Shown: positions 45,196-56,467 of the stretch, piece by piece | How positions within the stretch are numbered: the first letter of the stretch is position 1 | Layout: each line of letters opens with the position of its first letter | NCBI GenBank assembly: GCA_917880885.1 | Contig: OU862934.1 | Span: forward strand, 28,318,734 to 28,382,733 | Reading direction: 5' to 3' | Source of the DNA: Limnephilus marmoratus | Taxonomy: Eukaryota; Arthropoda; Insecta; Trichoptera; Limnephilidae | Length of the DNA: 64,000 nt | Made by a program: the position numbers and the translations under genes | Notes under the pieces: model-generated | Seen by the model: only the letters and a program-made list of their open reading frames with translations | Told to the model about the DNA's origin: nothing | Databases searched by the model: none

Positions 45196-46417
45196 GACAT
45201 TTTATCTTCTACGCCGGACACTGAATCCTACCTCGCCAGCACGCAAAGCGTCATTTCCAACTTGCAAGCCAAACTGCAAAAAGGCAACAACAACAAATCA
45301 TCGCCACACCCGGACAACTCAAATGTCAACCGCGGTGAATACAACAATCACAATATATCGCCAACGGACAAGTGCAACAACTTCACCAAACTACCCGTCT
45401 CGCAATTAAGCCGATCCAATTCTCTAAACTACAGACTACATAGAAGAAATAACAACACTTGCGACAGTAGCGAAACTAGCCCATTACGAAACCCCGGACG
45501 CTATTTCATAACCGGCAATCAAAGCGCAACGGCAAATACAAGATTGCTGCTGTCCAATCTAGGTGCTTCTAAATCGCTGGATACCGATACAGGATTAATC
45601 AAAAGCGATCAAAGTTCGCCTGTGCATCGATATAACAGAACCAGAGGACCCGACGTCGTAACAGGAAGGTTAGAAGTATCGGAAAGTGTTAGAAACGCAG
45701 ATAGAACTCACGTTAGAAACCGCAGTTTCGACGCACGAAACACTCGCGATTTCATCGACACACTGCACAATGTTATGGGATATTATAAAACCGCCAACAT
45801 CATGACACAAAGCCTCAATGCTGAATACGATAAGAAGCACGATATTGCAAATACAAGGGGTCGAAATATTGATCAAATAATCGCTAGAAACACATTGCCA
45901 AGCAACAATAAAGTGTTGAATGCTTTGCGTAGTAACCACACGAGGGGAGGCAGTGATACAGCCTCCCAAATCAACACAAAGTTACATAATAAACATATTA
46001 ACGCAGCACATACAACAGCTGTTTCAAATTCCCCAATCAGAAGATCGAGTTCGTTCAACGTCGTCAATAAAAACAATAATGTTTACAGTAACAACGATGT
46101 TAAAAATAATCCAATGGGATCGCCGATTGCAAGAAACACCCGTTCGAATAAGAACTTTTCGCAGATCAACAATGATCTGCAGGCCAGAAATAATACGCCG
46201 GAAGTTGACTATCTTTCCGAGGATTCGGATAATATTTCCACGGGAGGGTTCTACTCTGACTATGACAGGCGCAGTTTGAGGAGAGGGGATCCGGGAGGTG
46301 GTGAAGTGTTGGGTGGGACGAGGTATAACCGGGCTTTCGCTCTGAGGAGGGCGAGATTGGATTCGCCGGATTTGAGATCGCAGAATTCGGCGCCGGCAAA
46401 CTCTCCCAGATGTCCAG
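45196..46417 (+). CDS. Exon B of CEP170-like gene
   Basis: Acceptor TTCTTTCCAG ends 45195, donor GTAAAG at 46418; 1222 bases, phase 0 in and phase 1 out. It opens DILSSTPDTESYLASTQSV and ISNLQAKLQ, a short predicted helix, then a long Asn/Ser/Arg-rich low-complexity stretch (many NN and RN pairs), an acidic patch (VDYLSEDSDNIST), and the C-terminal RAFALRRARLDSPDLRS (46326-46376). The helix with 'AKL', the acidic Ser patch and RRARL occur in the same order in vertebrate CEP170, which is why I suggest that family; the match is short and from memory. If correct the product acts at centrosomes/microtubules. The open frame extends upstream into the intron to an ATG at 45097, but that part is T-rich intron sequence. 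Confidence 0.82.
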
Positions 46418-47447
46418 GTAAAGATTTTTAAACTTAATTTAAATCAATTTTAAGTCTAATTATTGCAATGGACTGGAGGAGAACAGAAGAAAGTAAACTG
46501 ACTGTTGTGGTATTGAGATTCATGTATGTTGTCTAACAAACCTTGCACTATCATATTATCAGCGAGCAGATTCCAAACGAATATTGACTTGATCAATGCT
46601 AGCGTATTTAATAAAACTAGTAGTTTTTCAAACGGTAGACCTCGTGTCCGACAAAGTATGTTTCTGATTTTCTCTTATTCATTAAATGAAAAAGTAGATT
46701 CTTAAAGGAAACGCGTTCACGGAGCAATTTGAATAATAGGTATTTTGCCAAGTTATTGTTTTATTTTAAATTATGATGTCACATAGCAAAATTTCTGCTT
46801 CGTATGAACAAAAGAAATAATAAATGTTTATGCAAAATATTAAAACACGCTACGTATGTTTCTTGCTTTTAAAAGCAATAAAAAATTGACACAAAATTTT
46901 AAACAGTGCTTACGTTTGCATAGTTATTAATTTTCACATCCAACATTGTTCATTGGGACAGTCAGTTTATGAGATGTTATAAATTGTGTTTGAATTTTCG
47001 ACCAAGTTATCTAGACAAGGCATATGGGTCTCAAAAATGACACCGGAACCAAAAATATTGGTTGACGAAAACATTTATCACAAAGAAAATGCATTATCTC
47101 ACGGTTAAAAGATCACAAGAAGCTTTGGTTTTTACCGTTTGTTGGTCTGCGTGGAGCTAATTTGTTTTCCAGTAAGTTCACGGCAATTGAATCACTAGCT
47201 TTTTAAAGATCATTTTTAAAACACAAAATTGAGGCAGTTACAGATATTTTATCTATCTATCATGGACTTTATCATTAACAATTTAATCAGTTATATGAAT
47301 ACTTAAAAAAAAGTATATGTAACATACAGATTCGAGGCAGTGTATCGAGAAAAGTAACATTTGATAAAAAATGATTCATTTTATCCTAGCAAAACAACTA
47401 TGTCACGTAAGAGATGCAACGGAATTCGATGGGTATTTGAACGAGGG
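46418..47447. other. Intron with a small RTE relic
   Basis: 46462-46530 ('GAAGAAAGTAAACTGACTGT', then TTGAGATTCATGTATG) resembles the RTE LINE just after its TAG. The remainder is AT-rich without features. Confidence 0.4.
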
Positions 47448-48093
47448 TTGTCCAAGAGTTAAAGACCTTTCCTCATTTTCAGCGACGCGGACATTATTTC
47501 TCAAAATATGACGGCACTAGTGTGTAGCTCCGACTTTCCCTTAAAAAACGAGCGCTTATCCGGCTTGGTAGCTGCTTCAGTGCAATCTTTGCGAGTCCAC
47601 CTTGTTAAAATTCGTTAGCTTGCAATTTTGATCCCAGACATCAGTAAGTCAAACGATTTTGAGGGAAAAATTGCGTGCTCGCTGGGTTCCCTAAATTCCG
47701 ATTGCAAAATCGTGTGGAAAGCGCTCGGGTCTTTTCGAACCGATTTTCCAACCAAGGCAAGGCTTTTGCAAACATGGATTCATCACATAACCTCGGATCA
47801 AAAAGGCAATCAATGACACGATTTGCATCATTTTCTCCACCTGACGCAACATTTGGCTGGAAACCTTTGGAGATCGACTAGGATGCATAGGGAGAGGTGA
47901 TAGCATTTTTGGTGGCGAAGTTCAACGATAAGGGAATTAAGGACCTTGTGCCATGACTCACCAAATGCATGGATCGTAACGGGGAGTATGTCGAAAAATA
48001 ATGGGATATGTACCTAAAATGTCATGTGATTTTTTTTGTAATATAAATTTTTCCTGATTTTTTAAATTAGAACGGTTTTTAATTCTTGGACAA
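47448..48093 (+). mobile_element. Tc1/mariner-like deletion derivative
   Basis: Ends TTGTCCAAGAGTTAAAGACC and inverted GGTTTTTAATTCTTGGACAA. Near the right end a plus-strand frame reads FNDKGIKDLVP-like codons, a stop, then LTKCMDRNGEYVEK, the usual C-terminus of mariner-like transposases. No catalytic residues recognised. Confidence 0.6.
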
Positions 48094-48097
48094 TAAT

Positions 48098-48165
48098 AAT
48101 TGGATAATTTGTACAGCGCCGTTTTTGTGAAAAATCACCTCAAGGGCGCTATCCCGACAACCCTC
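48098..48165 (-). mobile_element. L2/CR1-like 3' tail
   Basis: AATAATTGGATAATTTGTAC and 'ATCACCTCAAGGGCGCTATC', reverse of 20640-20704. Confidence 0.55.
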
Positions 48166-48327
48166 TTATTATGAAATTACTCATATGTGGTGTTACTTTT
48201 AGATTGAAATTAGGTATAGGAAGGCTAATGTATAGTTATTATATCCGTTGTGTGGATGAAACAAGGAATGCAAGTCAAAACAGATTTTCTTGAGTATTCA
48301 CATAAACAACTTCTAATTCTTTCCCAG

Positions 48328-48591
48328 GTACCCCGGAAATGCGGCGCAAATTCAACACGGAACGCGGCACGAGCCAAACCCGCCCTCGAGCCACCTCCCG
48401 CGACGCACGCAGACCTGATCTCAGCAATAACAGTAACAACAACAGCAACAATAACAGCAATAACAATCCCAGCAACACCGCCGGCCTGAAGAAGAAGGTT
48501 GAACCCATCGCCAAACTGCAGACTTCTACCAACAGACTGACCAGATCTTGTTCTACTGCAAAGGACTTCCAACCAAGAGGCAATGAAAGGA
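48328..48591 (+). CDS. Exon C of CEP170-like gene
   Basis: Acceptor TTTCCCAG ends 48327, donor GTGAGT at 48592. Phase 1 in (G from exon B plus GT makes Gly) and phase 1 out. Reads TPEMRRKFNTERGTSQTRPR, TSRDARRPDL, an (SNNN)n repeat from AAC/AAT codons, then GLKKKVEPIAKLQTSTNRLT and STAKDFQPRGNER. The basic, Ser/Thr-rich parts suit microtubule or phospho-regulated binding; not demonstrable here. Confidence 0.82.
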
Positions 48592-48674
48592 GTGAGTATA
48601 TTTTGGTTTTGTTTGTTTTTGTTTCTACTGTTTTCTTTATTAGTTTCAATGGCAAGGTTTGTACATGATGTAGT

Positions 48675-48825
48675 TCAAGACCTGGACAAACCTCACCTCA
48701 TGAACCCGGGCACTCTGCTAAGTCACCAAACGTAGCGAACCACTTGGGGTGACCTACGGCAGAGGTGTTGGTTATCTAATAAATGGTTCCCGGGGTGGCG
48801 GTACCCCATACCCACCAGCCAAACT
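48675..48825 (-). mobile_element. HT element, head only
   Basis: AGACCTGGACAAACCTCACC to GGTACCCCATACCCACCAGCC. No hairpin end. Confidence 0.82.
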
Positions 48826-48835
48826 GTATATGATA

Positions 48836-49010
48836 ACTGATGATGCGGTGCTGATTTCTAACAGTATGGAAGATCTACAGTCTCTCATGTCTAGGATGAA
48901 CTAAGTATGTGTAATGAATGAGTTAATTATGAATGTAAGTAAGTCTAAAGTCATGGTGTTTGAAAGAGAGAGTACAAAAACAGTGTGCAATATAGTTGTG
49001 AATGATGAAT
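48836..49010 (+). pseudogene. RTE LINE internal fragment
   Basis: Matches 9053-9228 of the LINE (GATGATGCGGTGCTGAT, TGTAAGTAAGTCTAAAGTCA, GTGTTTGAAAGAGAGAGTAC), starting within the YADD codons. Both ends truncated. Confidence 0.82.
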
Positions 49011-49059
49011 CTGACAGTTCGTTTAAAACAAAAAACTTGTACAATGGCAAAATACCTGA

Positions 49060-49325
49060 GTAAAACATCAAATTATGATTTATAATCATTGAAAACAATA
49101 CTAACGACTCTCAAACAAAATATGTGTAACATGGACAGAAAGTGAAACAGTAAAGACAGAAAAAGATTCAGTCGCTTCTAGAAAATAAATCCCGAACCGA
49201 TTCTTTGCCGAGGAAGTGCTCCGACTGCTGAGCTACTTCAATCATATCAACTTGCGTTATTTTTAACTGTGTCGTAGTACTTCGACTGAGAGCTGCCAAC
49301 ATTATCTTCAATTTCTTAACGCATA
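49060..49325 (-). mobile_element. SINE-A copy
   Basis: Minus strand: CAGCTCTCAGTCGAAGTAC, tRNA-like GTAGCTCAGCAGTCGGAGCA and CGGTTCGGGATTT, then TCTTTTTCTGTCTTTACTG and GAGAGTCGTTAGTATTGT. Same order as 24305-24528. Confidence 0.65.
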
Positions 49326-49374
49326 TTTTTAATTGAAAAGATGTCATCAGACAGCAAAATAACATTTACCCTAA

Positions 49375-50577
49375 CCGGTCCGCAACTTAAGCAGATATAT
49401 GCGGTAAAAATACGATAACAGTCAAGTACAATAAGCGTGTTTATACGTCAATGCGTGTGTCTCCATAGAAATCGTTCTAACTCCGTTATTCTTTTAGTGA
49501 CATCCCTAAAACAAAAAGTAAAAGGTCGATAGTGGATCAAGCTGTACATCCCTATCAAGTTGTCCATAGAAATACATAACAAGAATATGCTGTCAGTCGC
49601 GCAGTTGACACAAATTTTTACCTGCCAAATTTCCTACGGGCGGCTCGACCGCGCTCGTCATTGTTAATTTTTATTAAATATTTTTATGTGAAATGATAAA
49701 AAAGTAAGGCGACAAAAGTGTTTATTACACATTTATACAATAGAATAAGTATTGTTGTTTACATAATCTGTGATTTTGGTACCGTTTTCACATAAAAACA
49801 TCACGTGAGTCATTTTTATCTATTTTTAATGTTTGCATTCTAAATTTTAATATTTACAAATGTTAATATGTATCATCATTACATTACATGGTATAAAATG
49901 AAGTCGCTCAAAATGTATGTGCGCGTTAATCTGTTAAACTACCCAACGGATTTTCATACGGTTTTCACCAATAGATAGAGTGATTGAAGAGGAATGTTTA
50001 TATGTATAATACATGTAAATTATATTAGAGAAAAGCTGAGAAATTCAAAGAAAACATATTTTTGTGCGATTTAAAACGGCTGGCGGGCCGTACTATAGTC
50101 ACTTTTGAAATTTGTTCTACGGAAGAAATTGGAAAATAGATGTCCTAGAGTAAGTAGGTATTTGATTTTCCCTTTTCAAATATCCAGTGTTGCATTGCAA
50201 GCATTGTATAATTAGTGGCGAGTTAATTAGTTTATATGTATAATACATGCTTATTATAGTAGAGAAAAGCCGATAAATTCAAATATTCAATTCAGGCAGC
50301 GGGCGCTGGCAAGCGGGTGGTGTGGATTTTATAAAGATTGGGTAATGGCGTTGTGTTTCGTTAGCCACAGCAACGTGTGGCCGGGTCTGCTAGTTTATAA
50401 TATACCAATTTGAAAGCTTATTTTGTAACCTTTCTAAAACAGTTTTTACTATTCGACTACGTTCAGAAATGTTTCATTTATAGAGCTTTAATTGTGAAGC
50501 GGTAATAACACAAAGTTTTCGTAAAATGTCATTTCGTTTGAGACATTATAAGTGCATATTGGCGTTTTTCGGAGGGG
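49375..50577. mobile_element. TTAA-type MITE, copy 1
   Basis: Right end GGAGGGG then TTAA (50578-50581); left end CCGGTCCGCAACTTAAGCAG preceded by CTAA (mutated TTAA). Subtracting the Helitron at 49873-50393 leaves about 680 bp, matching copy 2 (51812-52483) nearly throughout. TTAA target suggests piggyBac-mediated movement. Confidence 0.8.
49873..50393 (+). mobile_element. Helitron with empty-site proof
   Basis: TC at 49873, CTAG at 50390-50393, A before and T after. The homologous MITE at 52300 has the uninterrupted site, so both borders are exact. 3' hairpin CCACAGCAACGTGTGG lies 10 bases before CTAG. Interior repeats 'TTTATATGTATAATACATG'. Confidence 0.92.
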
Positions 50578-51033
50578 TTAAATCTAAATACATTTTTGAG
50601 AAAAATCTTTTATCAGGTGTTATCTAAAATATTCAGGTGCTTTAGTGTCTTATCTAAAGCATAGTTATTTTAATTGTGAAAATATGCAAAAAAAACACAT
50701 TTCACTACTAGAAAAACCCACTTATGTAATAATAATTAAGTTTTAAATTATTATAAGATTAGATAATAAAAAACACTACTTCTGTAAGATAGCCACTGGA
50801 GCGACAGTGCAATTTAAACCTTTTTTCACCGATTGCTCGACATTTTTTGGAAATCATTTTGAATATTTTCTGCCCACAAAAAAAATAATATTCCGAATTT
50901 TAATATGGAAACTTGCAAACTGATTATAGTTCCATATAGCCAATGAATTCACCATCTATTGTCGATTATCACATATTCGTAGGATTTATAAAAAAAATAT
51001 TATAAAATCGTTAACTTCTATCTTAATTTTTTT
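50578..51033. other. AT-rich intron, nothing recognised
   Basis: No supported feature. Confidence 0.5.
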
Positions 51034-51137
51034 TTTTTTATCTTAACTACACTCAGGAGGCCGTGAGTAAAATAATTTCCCTCAGGACCTATGTCATCTG
51101 AGATGCTGTGTGAAGGGTCTTTTTGAGGAGAGGAAGG
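51034..51137 (-). mobile_element. HT element, 3' end only
   Basis: T run 51029-51040, CACTCAGGAGGCCGTGAG, CCCTCAGGACC, TGATGCTGTGTG-like sequence. 5'-truncated. Confidence 0.7.
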
Positions 51138-51603
51138 AATGAACATTGATCTTGAAGAGAACCATATTGTAAGAAAGAGAAAACAGAGGTCGGCAAATCG
51201 TTCCACAGCCGAGCTGTTGAACACAAGAACGAGTCGAAGAAGTGATCCGTTCTCATGCGATAAACGTCAGCCGTGTACATATGTTGGGCGCGCGTTTGAC
51301 ATGTTTCCCGACGCTTGTTCCTTCGGAGCATCTTTCATGTAAATACCGGAGAACAAGGATAGCATTCCCACCCGACGCCTGTGCTCTAAAGATTGCAATT
51401 CGGTTGCTAAGTTAGGAGAATCTATCAAACAGGCTGCCCGCTTCAGAATAGGTTTTTTCCAGGTATTTTGGGGCTCCAGACCAGAGCTGGCTGCCAAATA
51501 CAACCAAATTCAAGCAATGAATTTAATATTCAATGATTTTGATTTGTTACATGCACGGATGATGTTATTTTTGAAATGATAGCATGTATGAATTTAATTT
51601 CAG
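51138..51603. pseudogene. Possible LINE C-terminus relic and intron
   Basis: Minus strand 51089-51331 reads RREICQTRAQ-like then TADVYRMRTDHFFDSFLCST and ARLWNDLPTSVFS, a pattern found at the C-terminus of RTE/Jockey-like elements ('R...F..S......LWN.LP...F'). Short and uncertain. Confidence 0.4.
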
Positions 51604-51781
51604 ATTCTGGTAAGAAGCAGTCCAACACTAAAGAAGTAGAATTTACCAATTGGAAGAAGCGCGCTTCTTATGACCCCCTGAAGGCGGCTCAAGAGGGAAA
51701 AAAGAAACCCGCCAATACTTCCACAAGAAATGCAGTCGGGAAGACAACGCAAGAGAATTTGGAAGAAGTTGTCTCTCCAAC
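51604..51781 (+). CDS. Exon D of CEP170-like gene
   Basis: Acceptor AATTTCAG ends 51603, donor GTATGT at 51782; phase 1 in, phase 2 out. Sequence SGKKQSNTKEVEFTNWKKRA, SYDPLKAAQEGKKK, then STRNAVGKTTQENLEEVVSP. The compact Trp/Lys-rich 'NWKKRASYDPLKAAQEG' block looks like the best conserved part and is a good probe for family assignment. Confidence 0.85.
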
Positions 51782-51811
51782 GTATGTATTATTTTCCTCA
51801 TTTTCATTTAA

Positions 51812-52483
51812 CCCCTCCGCAACGTAAGCAGATATATGCGTTAAAAATACGACAGCAGTCAAGTATAATAAGCGTGTTTACACGTCAGCGCGTGTGTCTC
51901 CATAGAAACTGTTATAACTCCATTATTGTTTTAGTTACATCCGTAAAATAAAAAGTGAAAGGTCGATAGTGAATCATGCTGCACATCTCTATTCAAGTTG
52001 TCCATAGAAATAGATAAAAAGAACATTCTGTCAGACGCGCAGTCTGACACATAATTTATCCCGCCAAATTTCCTACGGGCGCCCGACATCGTTAATTTTT
52101 ATTAAATATTTTTATATGAAATGATAAAAAAGTGAGGTGACAAAAGTGTTTATTATACATTTATACAATAGAATAAGTATTGTTGTTTACATAATCTGTG
52201 ATTTTAGTACCGTTTTCACATAAAAACATCACGTGAGTCATTTTCACATTTTTTAATGTTTGCATTCTATATTTTAATATTTACAAATATTAATATTTAT
52301 TTGTAATATAATAATTCGAAAGCTTATTTTGTAACCTGTCTAAAACAGTTTTTACTATTCGGCTACGTTCAGAAATGTTTCATTTATAGAGCTTTAATTG
52401 TGAAGTGGTAATAATACAAAGTTTTCGTAAAATGCCATTTCGTTAAAGGCATTAAAAGTGCATATTGGCGATTTTCTGAGGGG
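51812..52483. mobile_element. TTAA-type MITE, copy 2
   Basis: TTAA at 51808-51811 and 52484-52487; ends CCCCTCCGCAACGTAAGCAG and TTTTCTGAGGGG. 672 bp, no ORF. Confidence 0.87.
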
Positions 52484-52487
52484 TTAA

Positions 52488-53689
52488 ATTTGTAATAAGG
52501 AACTTCAGTGAAAACATTATGGCTTAACGAGTCAAATGCCGTAACATTTCGCGGAATTTCGCGGAACTTCGCGAAAAAACACTAAAAAACCAGCACTTTG
52601 AATTTTGAATTGAATGTGTTGTTGATAAATTTTGAGCTATTGTATATTTTATTGACTGAAACACGTTCACAACACAATAAACTATCCACTAAAATCACAT
52701 TACTTGCATTTATTACATAAATTAATAGGTTTTACGACATTTTAATCGCGATACAAATACATCGCGATAATGATAATGACCGTTAATTTCGCGATAAAAT
52801 CTGACAGCGCATTGTCATGGAAGAAATCGTTTTAAAAATAATCCAGTGTGGCAATTCGAGTGAAATCTTTAACACTACCTAGAGTAATGATGGCGCAAGC
52901 GATTTTGACACTGTTCTTCATACAAATGTCGTACATATAAGGGTCAAAATCGCAGACCTAAAGTTTTTCAAAGACAATATTATTCAAATATTTGAATTAT
53001 TTTCTGCGCCTGCGCATTAGGACCCGCGCGCCGGCACGTCTCCGGCATTTGACCGGTTAAACAATGTATATTCATATAGATCAACAAATGCTTATTCTGA
53101 ATTTATAAGTTTTAAAATATATAGTTACACATAGAATTAATTTTAAGTGCATTAAATTGTTATGTTTTGCCTTTGTTAGAAGTCATCTTGAGTACAATTC
53201 TCCGTCTGGAACCCATTTTATATTATTCATAGAATACAAAATAAATTCTATCATTTTCTATATTTTAAAATGGGTATTCCAGCAATTGTGTTAACCGGTT
53301 GAGAAAACTTGACACATTTATGGGTCAAACAGCTGATTATCGTTAGAGTAAATTTGACCATTTTAGGGGTCAGCTCGTCAGGTCTCATAAAAATCGTTGT
53401 GTCTCCCTTACTATCATGACGAGAAATGTGATCTAAGCAGTGTTAGAAAGAGAAAACACTACCCTGCGATTTCAGTTCCATAGATATCCGCAAAAATAAT
53501 TATTCGGATTTATGACGTCTAACTTCCGCCAGAACTATGTAAGATGAAAATTTTTAATGTTTGCGTTCAAAATTTTAATATTTCAAAAATAACATGCTTA
53601 CTTCTAATAATACAATTTGAAAGCGTATTTAATTGCCTTTCAAAAACTGTTTTTAATTTTTGGATACGTTCAGAAATATGCAAATTATT
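52488..53689. other. Intron, nothing firm
   Basis: Contains repeated TTTCGCGGAA (52552-52575) and CGCGATA motifs near 52745-52800. 53590-53690 resembles the right part of the TTAA MITEs. No gene. Confidence 0.45.
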
Positions 53690-54060
53690 TTGATTTTATT
53701 GAAATGCGGAAATACTCAAGAATTCGCCGGCCAAAGACGAGCAGTATCAGTTATGTAATCTCAAATCTACAGGGGTTAAACTACATCACTCTTTTGAATG
53801 ATATGAATATGCCTAAATTGTCAGACAGAAGGACTTTCACCGACTTGGTATTTCTGTATAAAATTCTAAATGATGCATTAGATAGTACAGAATTGCTTGC
53901 ATTGAAAAGCTTTCAGATTTCACTACAATATTTGAAGTCAGAATTTATTTCAGTGCAGAAATTCTAGGACTAACTACAATATTGATTGCCCAGTTGATTG
54001 GTCACATATCCGAAAATTCGAAATTTTAGTTGAGTTATTAGTAAAAGTGTACCCTTTATC
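53690..54060 (+). pseudogene. CR1/Jockey-like LINE C-terminus
   Basis: Within the frame 53617-53967: LQGLNYITLLNDMNMPKLSD, RRTFTDLVFLYKILNDALDS and TELLALKSF. 'RR...DL.FLYKI' is the usual C-terminal region of these LINEs. Stops follow. Confidence 0.7.
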
Positions 54061-54843
54061 TGGTACAATACTCAGATTACTCGTAAACACCACCAAATCA
54101 AGTACAATGCAGAAAAACTTGTAGTGAAATAAACAAAAAATTATATTTTCAGTGTTACTAATAGGAAATTTCCAAATGTCGTAACAAATGTACCGGACCG
54201 TTATGCTTCCCGATGTTATTTTATAACATGTTTAATAGGTGAAACAGACATATGTAAACAGTGGCGTAGCTAAGGGGGGGCAAGGAGGGGCGGCCAGCCC
54301 CGGGTGCCACCCGACGAGGGGGTGACAAACGACCGTGGAAAAACAATTACCAAGTAATAACAGGCATCGCGCTGAGTCAGGCTATATACAGGAACGCAGT
54401 AGAACCGATACCTGCATCAACTAGTCCATGGTGGTATCCATAGACATCCAAATTCAATAGACCAGAAATAACAGGTGAGGGGAAAAATCAACTATGGCGG
54501 TACGAAGAGGGGAAGATGACTGTGATTGGTTGAACAATTAATCTGACAGTATATAGGCATCTCGCATTATAATATCACCATTTAGTTCTTAAAAAATAAC
54601 ATCTGCTTTTTAATGAATAGACCTTTTTACGTGGGAGGGCGAATTGCTCGCTACGTTATTAAAATATTTGCGAAGTCTGAATAGTCAAAGTAAAGTTCGC
54701 ATCTTTTCACAGACAACTATTTTGTTGCCATATTTAGTTAAGACACTTTTACAAATGTTTCATAATTTACTTACCCCTGTAACCAGCGACGAGCACATTC
54801 GAGAACCGCCCACATTCGTAATGATCGACATATTTTAGGGTTA

Positions 54844-55146
54844 TCACAACCGCTCTGTTATATTATAATATATATAGTATAATATGAAGGCACTCAAAAT
54901 GTATGTGCGCATTGATCTTTTAAAATACGCAACGGATTTTCATGCGGTTTTCACCAATAGATAGAATGATTCAAGAGAAAGGTTTATATGTATATTACAT
55001 GCTTATTATAGTAGAGAAAAGCCGAGAAATTCAAATATTCAATTCAGGCAGCGGGCAGCAGGCAAGCGGGTGGTGAGGATTTTATAAAGGTTGGGTAATG
55101 GCGTTGTGTTTCGTTAGCCACGGCAACGTGTGGCCGGGTCTGCTAG
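54844..55146 (+). mobile_element. Helitron, relative of 49873-50393
   Basis: Shares ATGTATGTGCGC, CAACGGATTTTCAT and the end CAACGTGTGGCCGGGTCTG then CTAG with T after it. Exact 5' border uncertain (TC at 54844 preceded by A). Confidence 0.75.
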
Positions 55147-56004
55147 TTAATAAAAATAATGTAATTATCTCTTTTAATTAAAATTATTTTACTTGAATTA
55201 TTTCACACGTTATTTAATTACAATAATACGTAGCACGTAGCAGTTACATTTATTTGCTCCTTTTTGTAGATACTCTTAGTATCGCCCCAACTGCTTGAAA
55301 TGGCTTTATTATATATAGCGTATTTAGTGACCAGATTTACATAGATAGGTACTTCTCACCACCACATCGACGCATTGTGTATAAGCAACAACTTCCCCCC
55401 TCCCCCCTAAACCTCCCAACTTATCTGGGTTCTGCAAATCGGATCGTGCGTAGCTAGGAGTGGGGTATTAATTGGAATATTTTGACGACGAAGGTGCTTT
55501 TTATTTATTTTTTGGGTACAATATTTTTTGTTTAGGTACATTTAAGCATATATCAGCAGAAACTTAGTAAAACAGTATTATATACCTACACCGACACAGT
55601 AACAGTATTCTCAGATTATGCATAATATTGTTTAAAGAAATAATATTTTTATAATATATATAACTTCCATTAAATTATTTCTTACATTGTCTATGGACAA
55701 TGGAAGAAGTGAAAAGAAAAAGACAAAAAGGGTTAAGGATAACATTATATTTGTGAGAACAGCATTCAATAAACAACTTACAGAGGTTTAAATAACGTAC
55801 CAAAATAACAGCACAGCTTAAGAGAAAACAACATAACATGTACATGAGTTATATTATCGATGCTAAAAACAGTACAATAATAACAGCTGAATAAAAATAT
55901 ATTAAAAAGATGAGCCAACATAGTAAGAAGGTATTAATCTGTTGACTGTGATGACGGCCGTGACCTTGAGAAAAAATTACACGCCGAAAAATCATAGATA
56001 CGAA

Positions 56005-56335
56005 GGTTTCCGTAGTCGAGGGGTAACGTTCTCAACTAGCAAGCGGAAGGTCACGGGTTCGAAACCCAAAGGGCAAATTAAAAATTTAATTATTTCACAA
56101 TTTTATAATTAAAAATAATTTTTAAATGTTTGCCGCACGTTCTAGAGTGGAAAATACTATCATTGATCAGATCTGAATAGCCAGATTTCCCCACCGTCCT
56201 CTTCACAATCTCCTACCACTCCCCACTACCTTCAACCTCACAACATACCCCAATTGGGGATGCCATAGTCTCATTTGCTTCAGACAGTTGAGGGCAGTGG
56301 GGACTCTTGTACGGTTTCATTTATAAAAAAAGAAG
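56005..56335 (+). mobile_element. SINE-B with tRNA-like head
   Basis: A box 'TTCCGTAGTCGAGGGGTAAC', B box GGGTTCGAAACCC, then body with TCAGATCTGAATAGCCAG and CCCCAATTGGGGATGCCATA, and an A-rich end. The best-preserved copy of the family in the window. Confidence 0.6.
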
Positions 56336-56467
56336 ATTAAAAAAGATAATTTATTCCAACACCGTCGGAGAAGCTGTGTTTATCAAATAAAAAAATATTT
56401 TCTAAAGAAATATTTTACGTTTATAAACAACGTTAATTTTTTTTAAATTTTGTAATTAGTAACTTAC

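Noticed and set aside
45670..46399. Minus-strand open frames opposite exon B
   Set aside because: Shadows of the plus-strand coding exon, which has splice sites and consistent phase.
51576..51827. Unspliced 83-codon gene
   Set aside because: It is exon D plus intron sequence on both sides; the splice borders at 51603 and 51782 explain it better.
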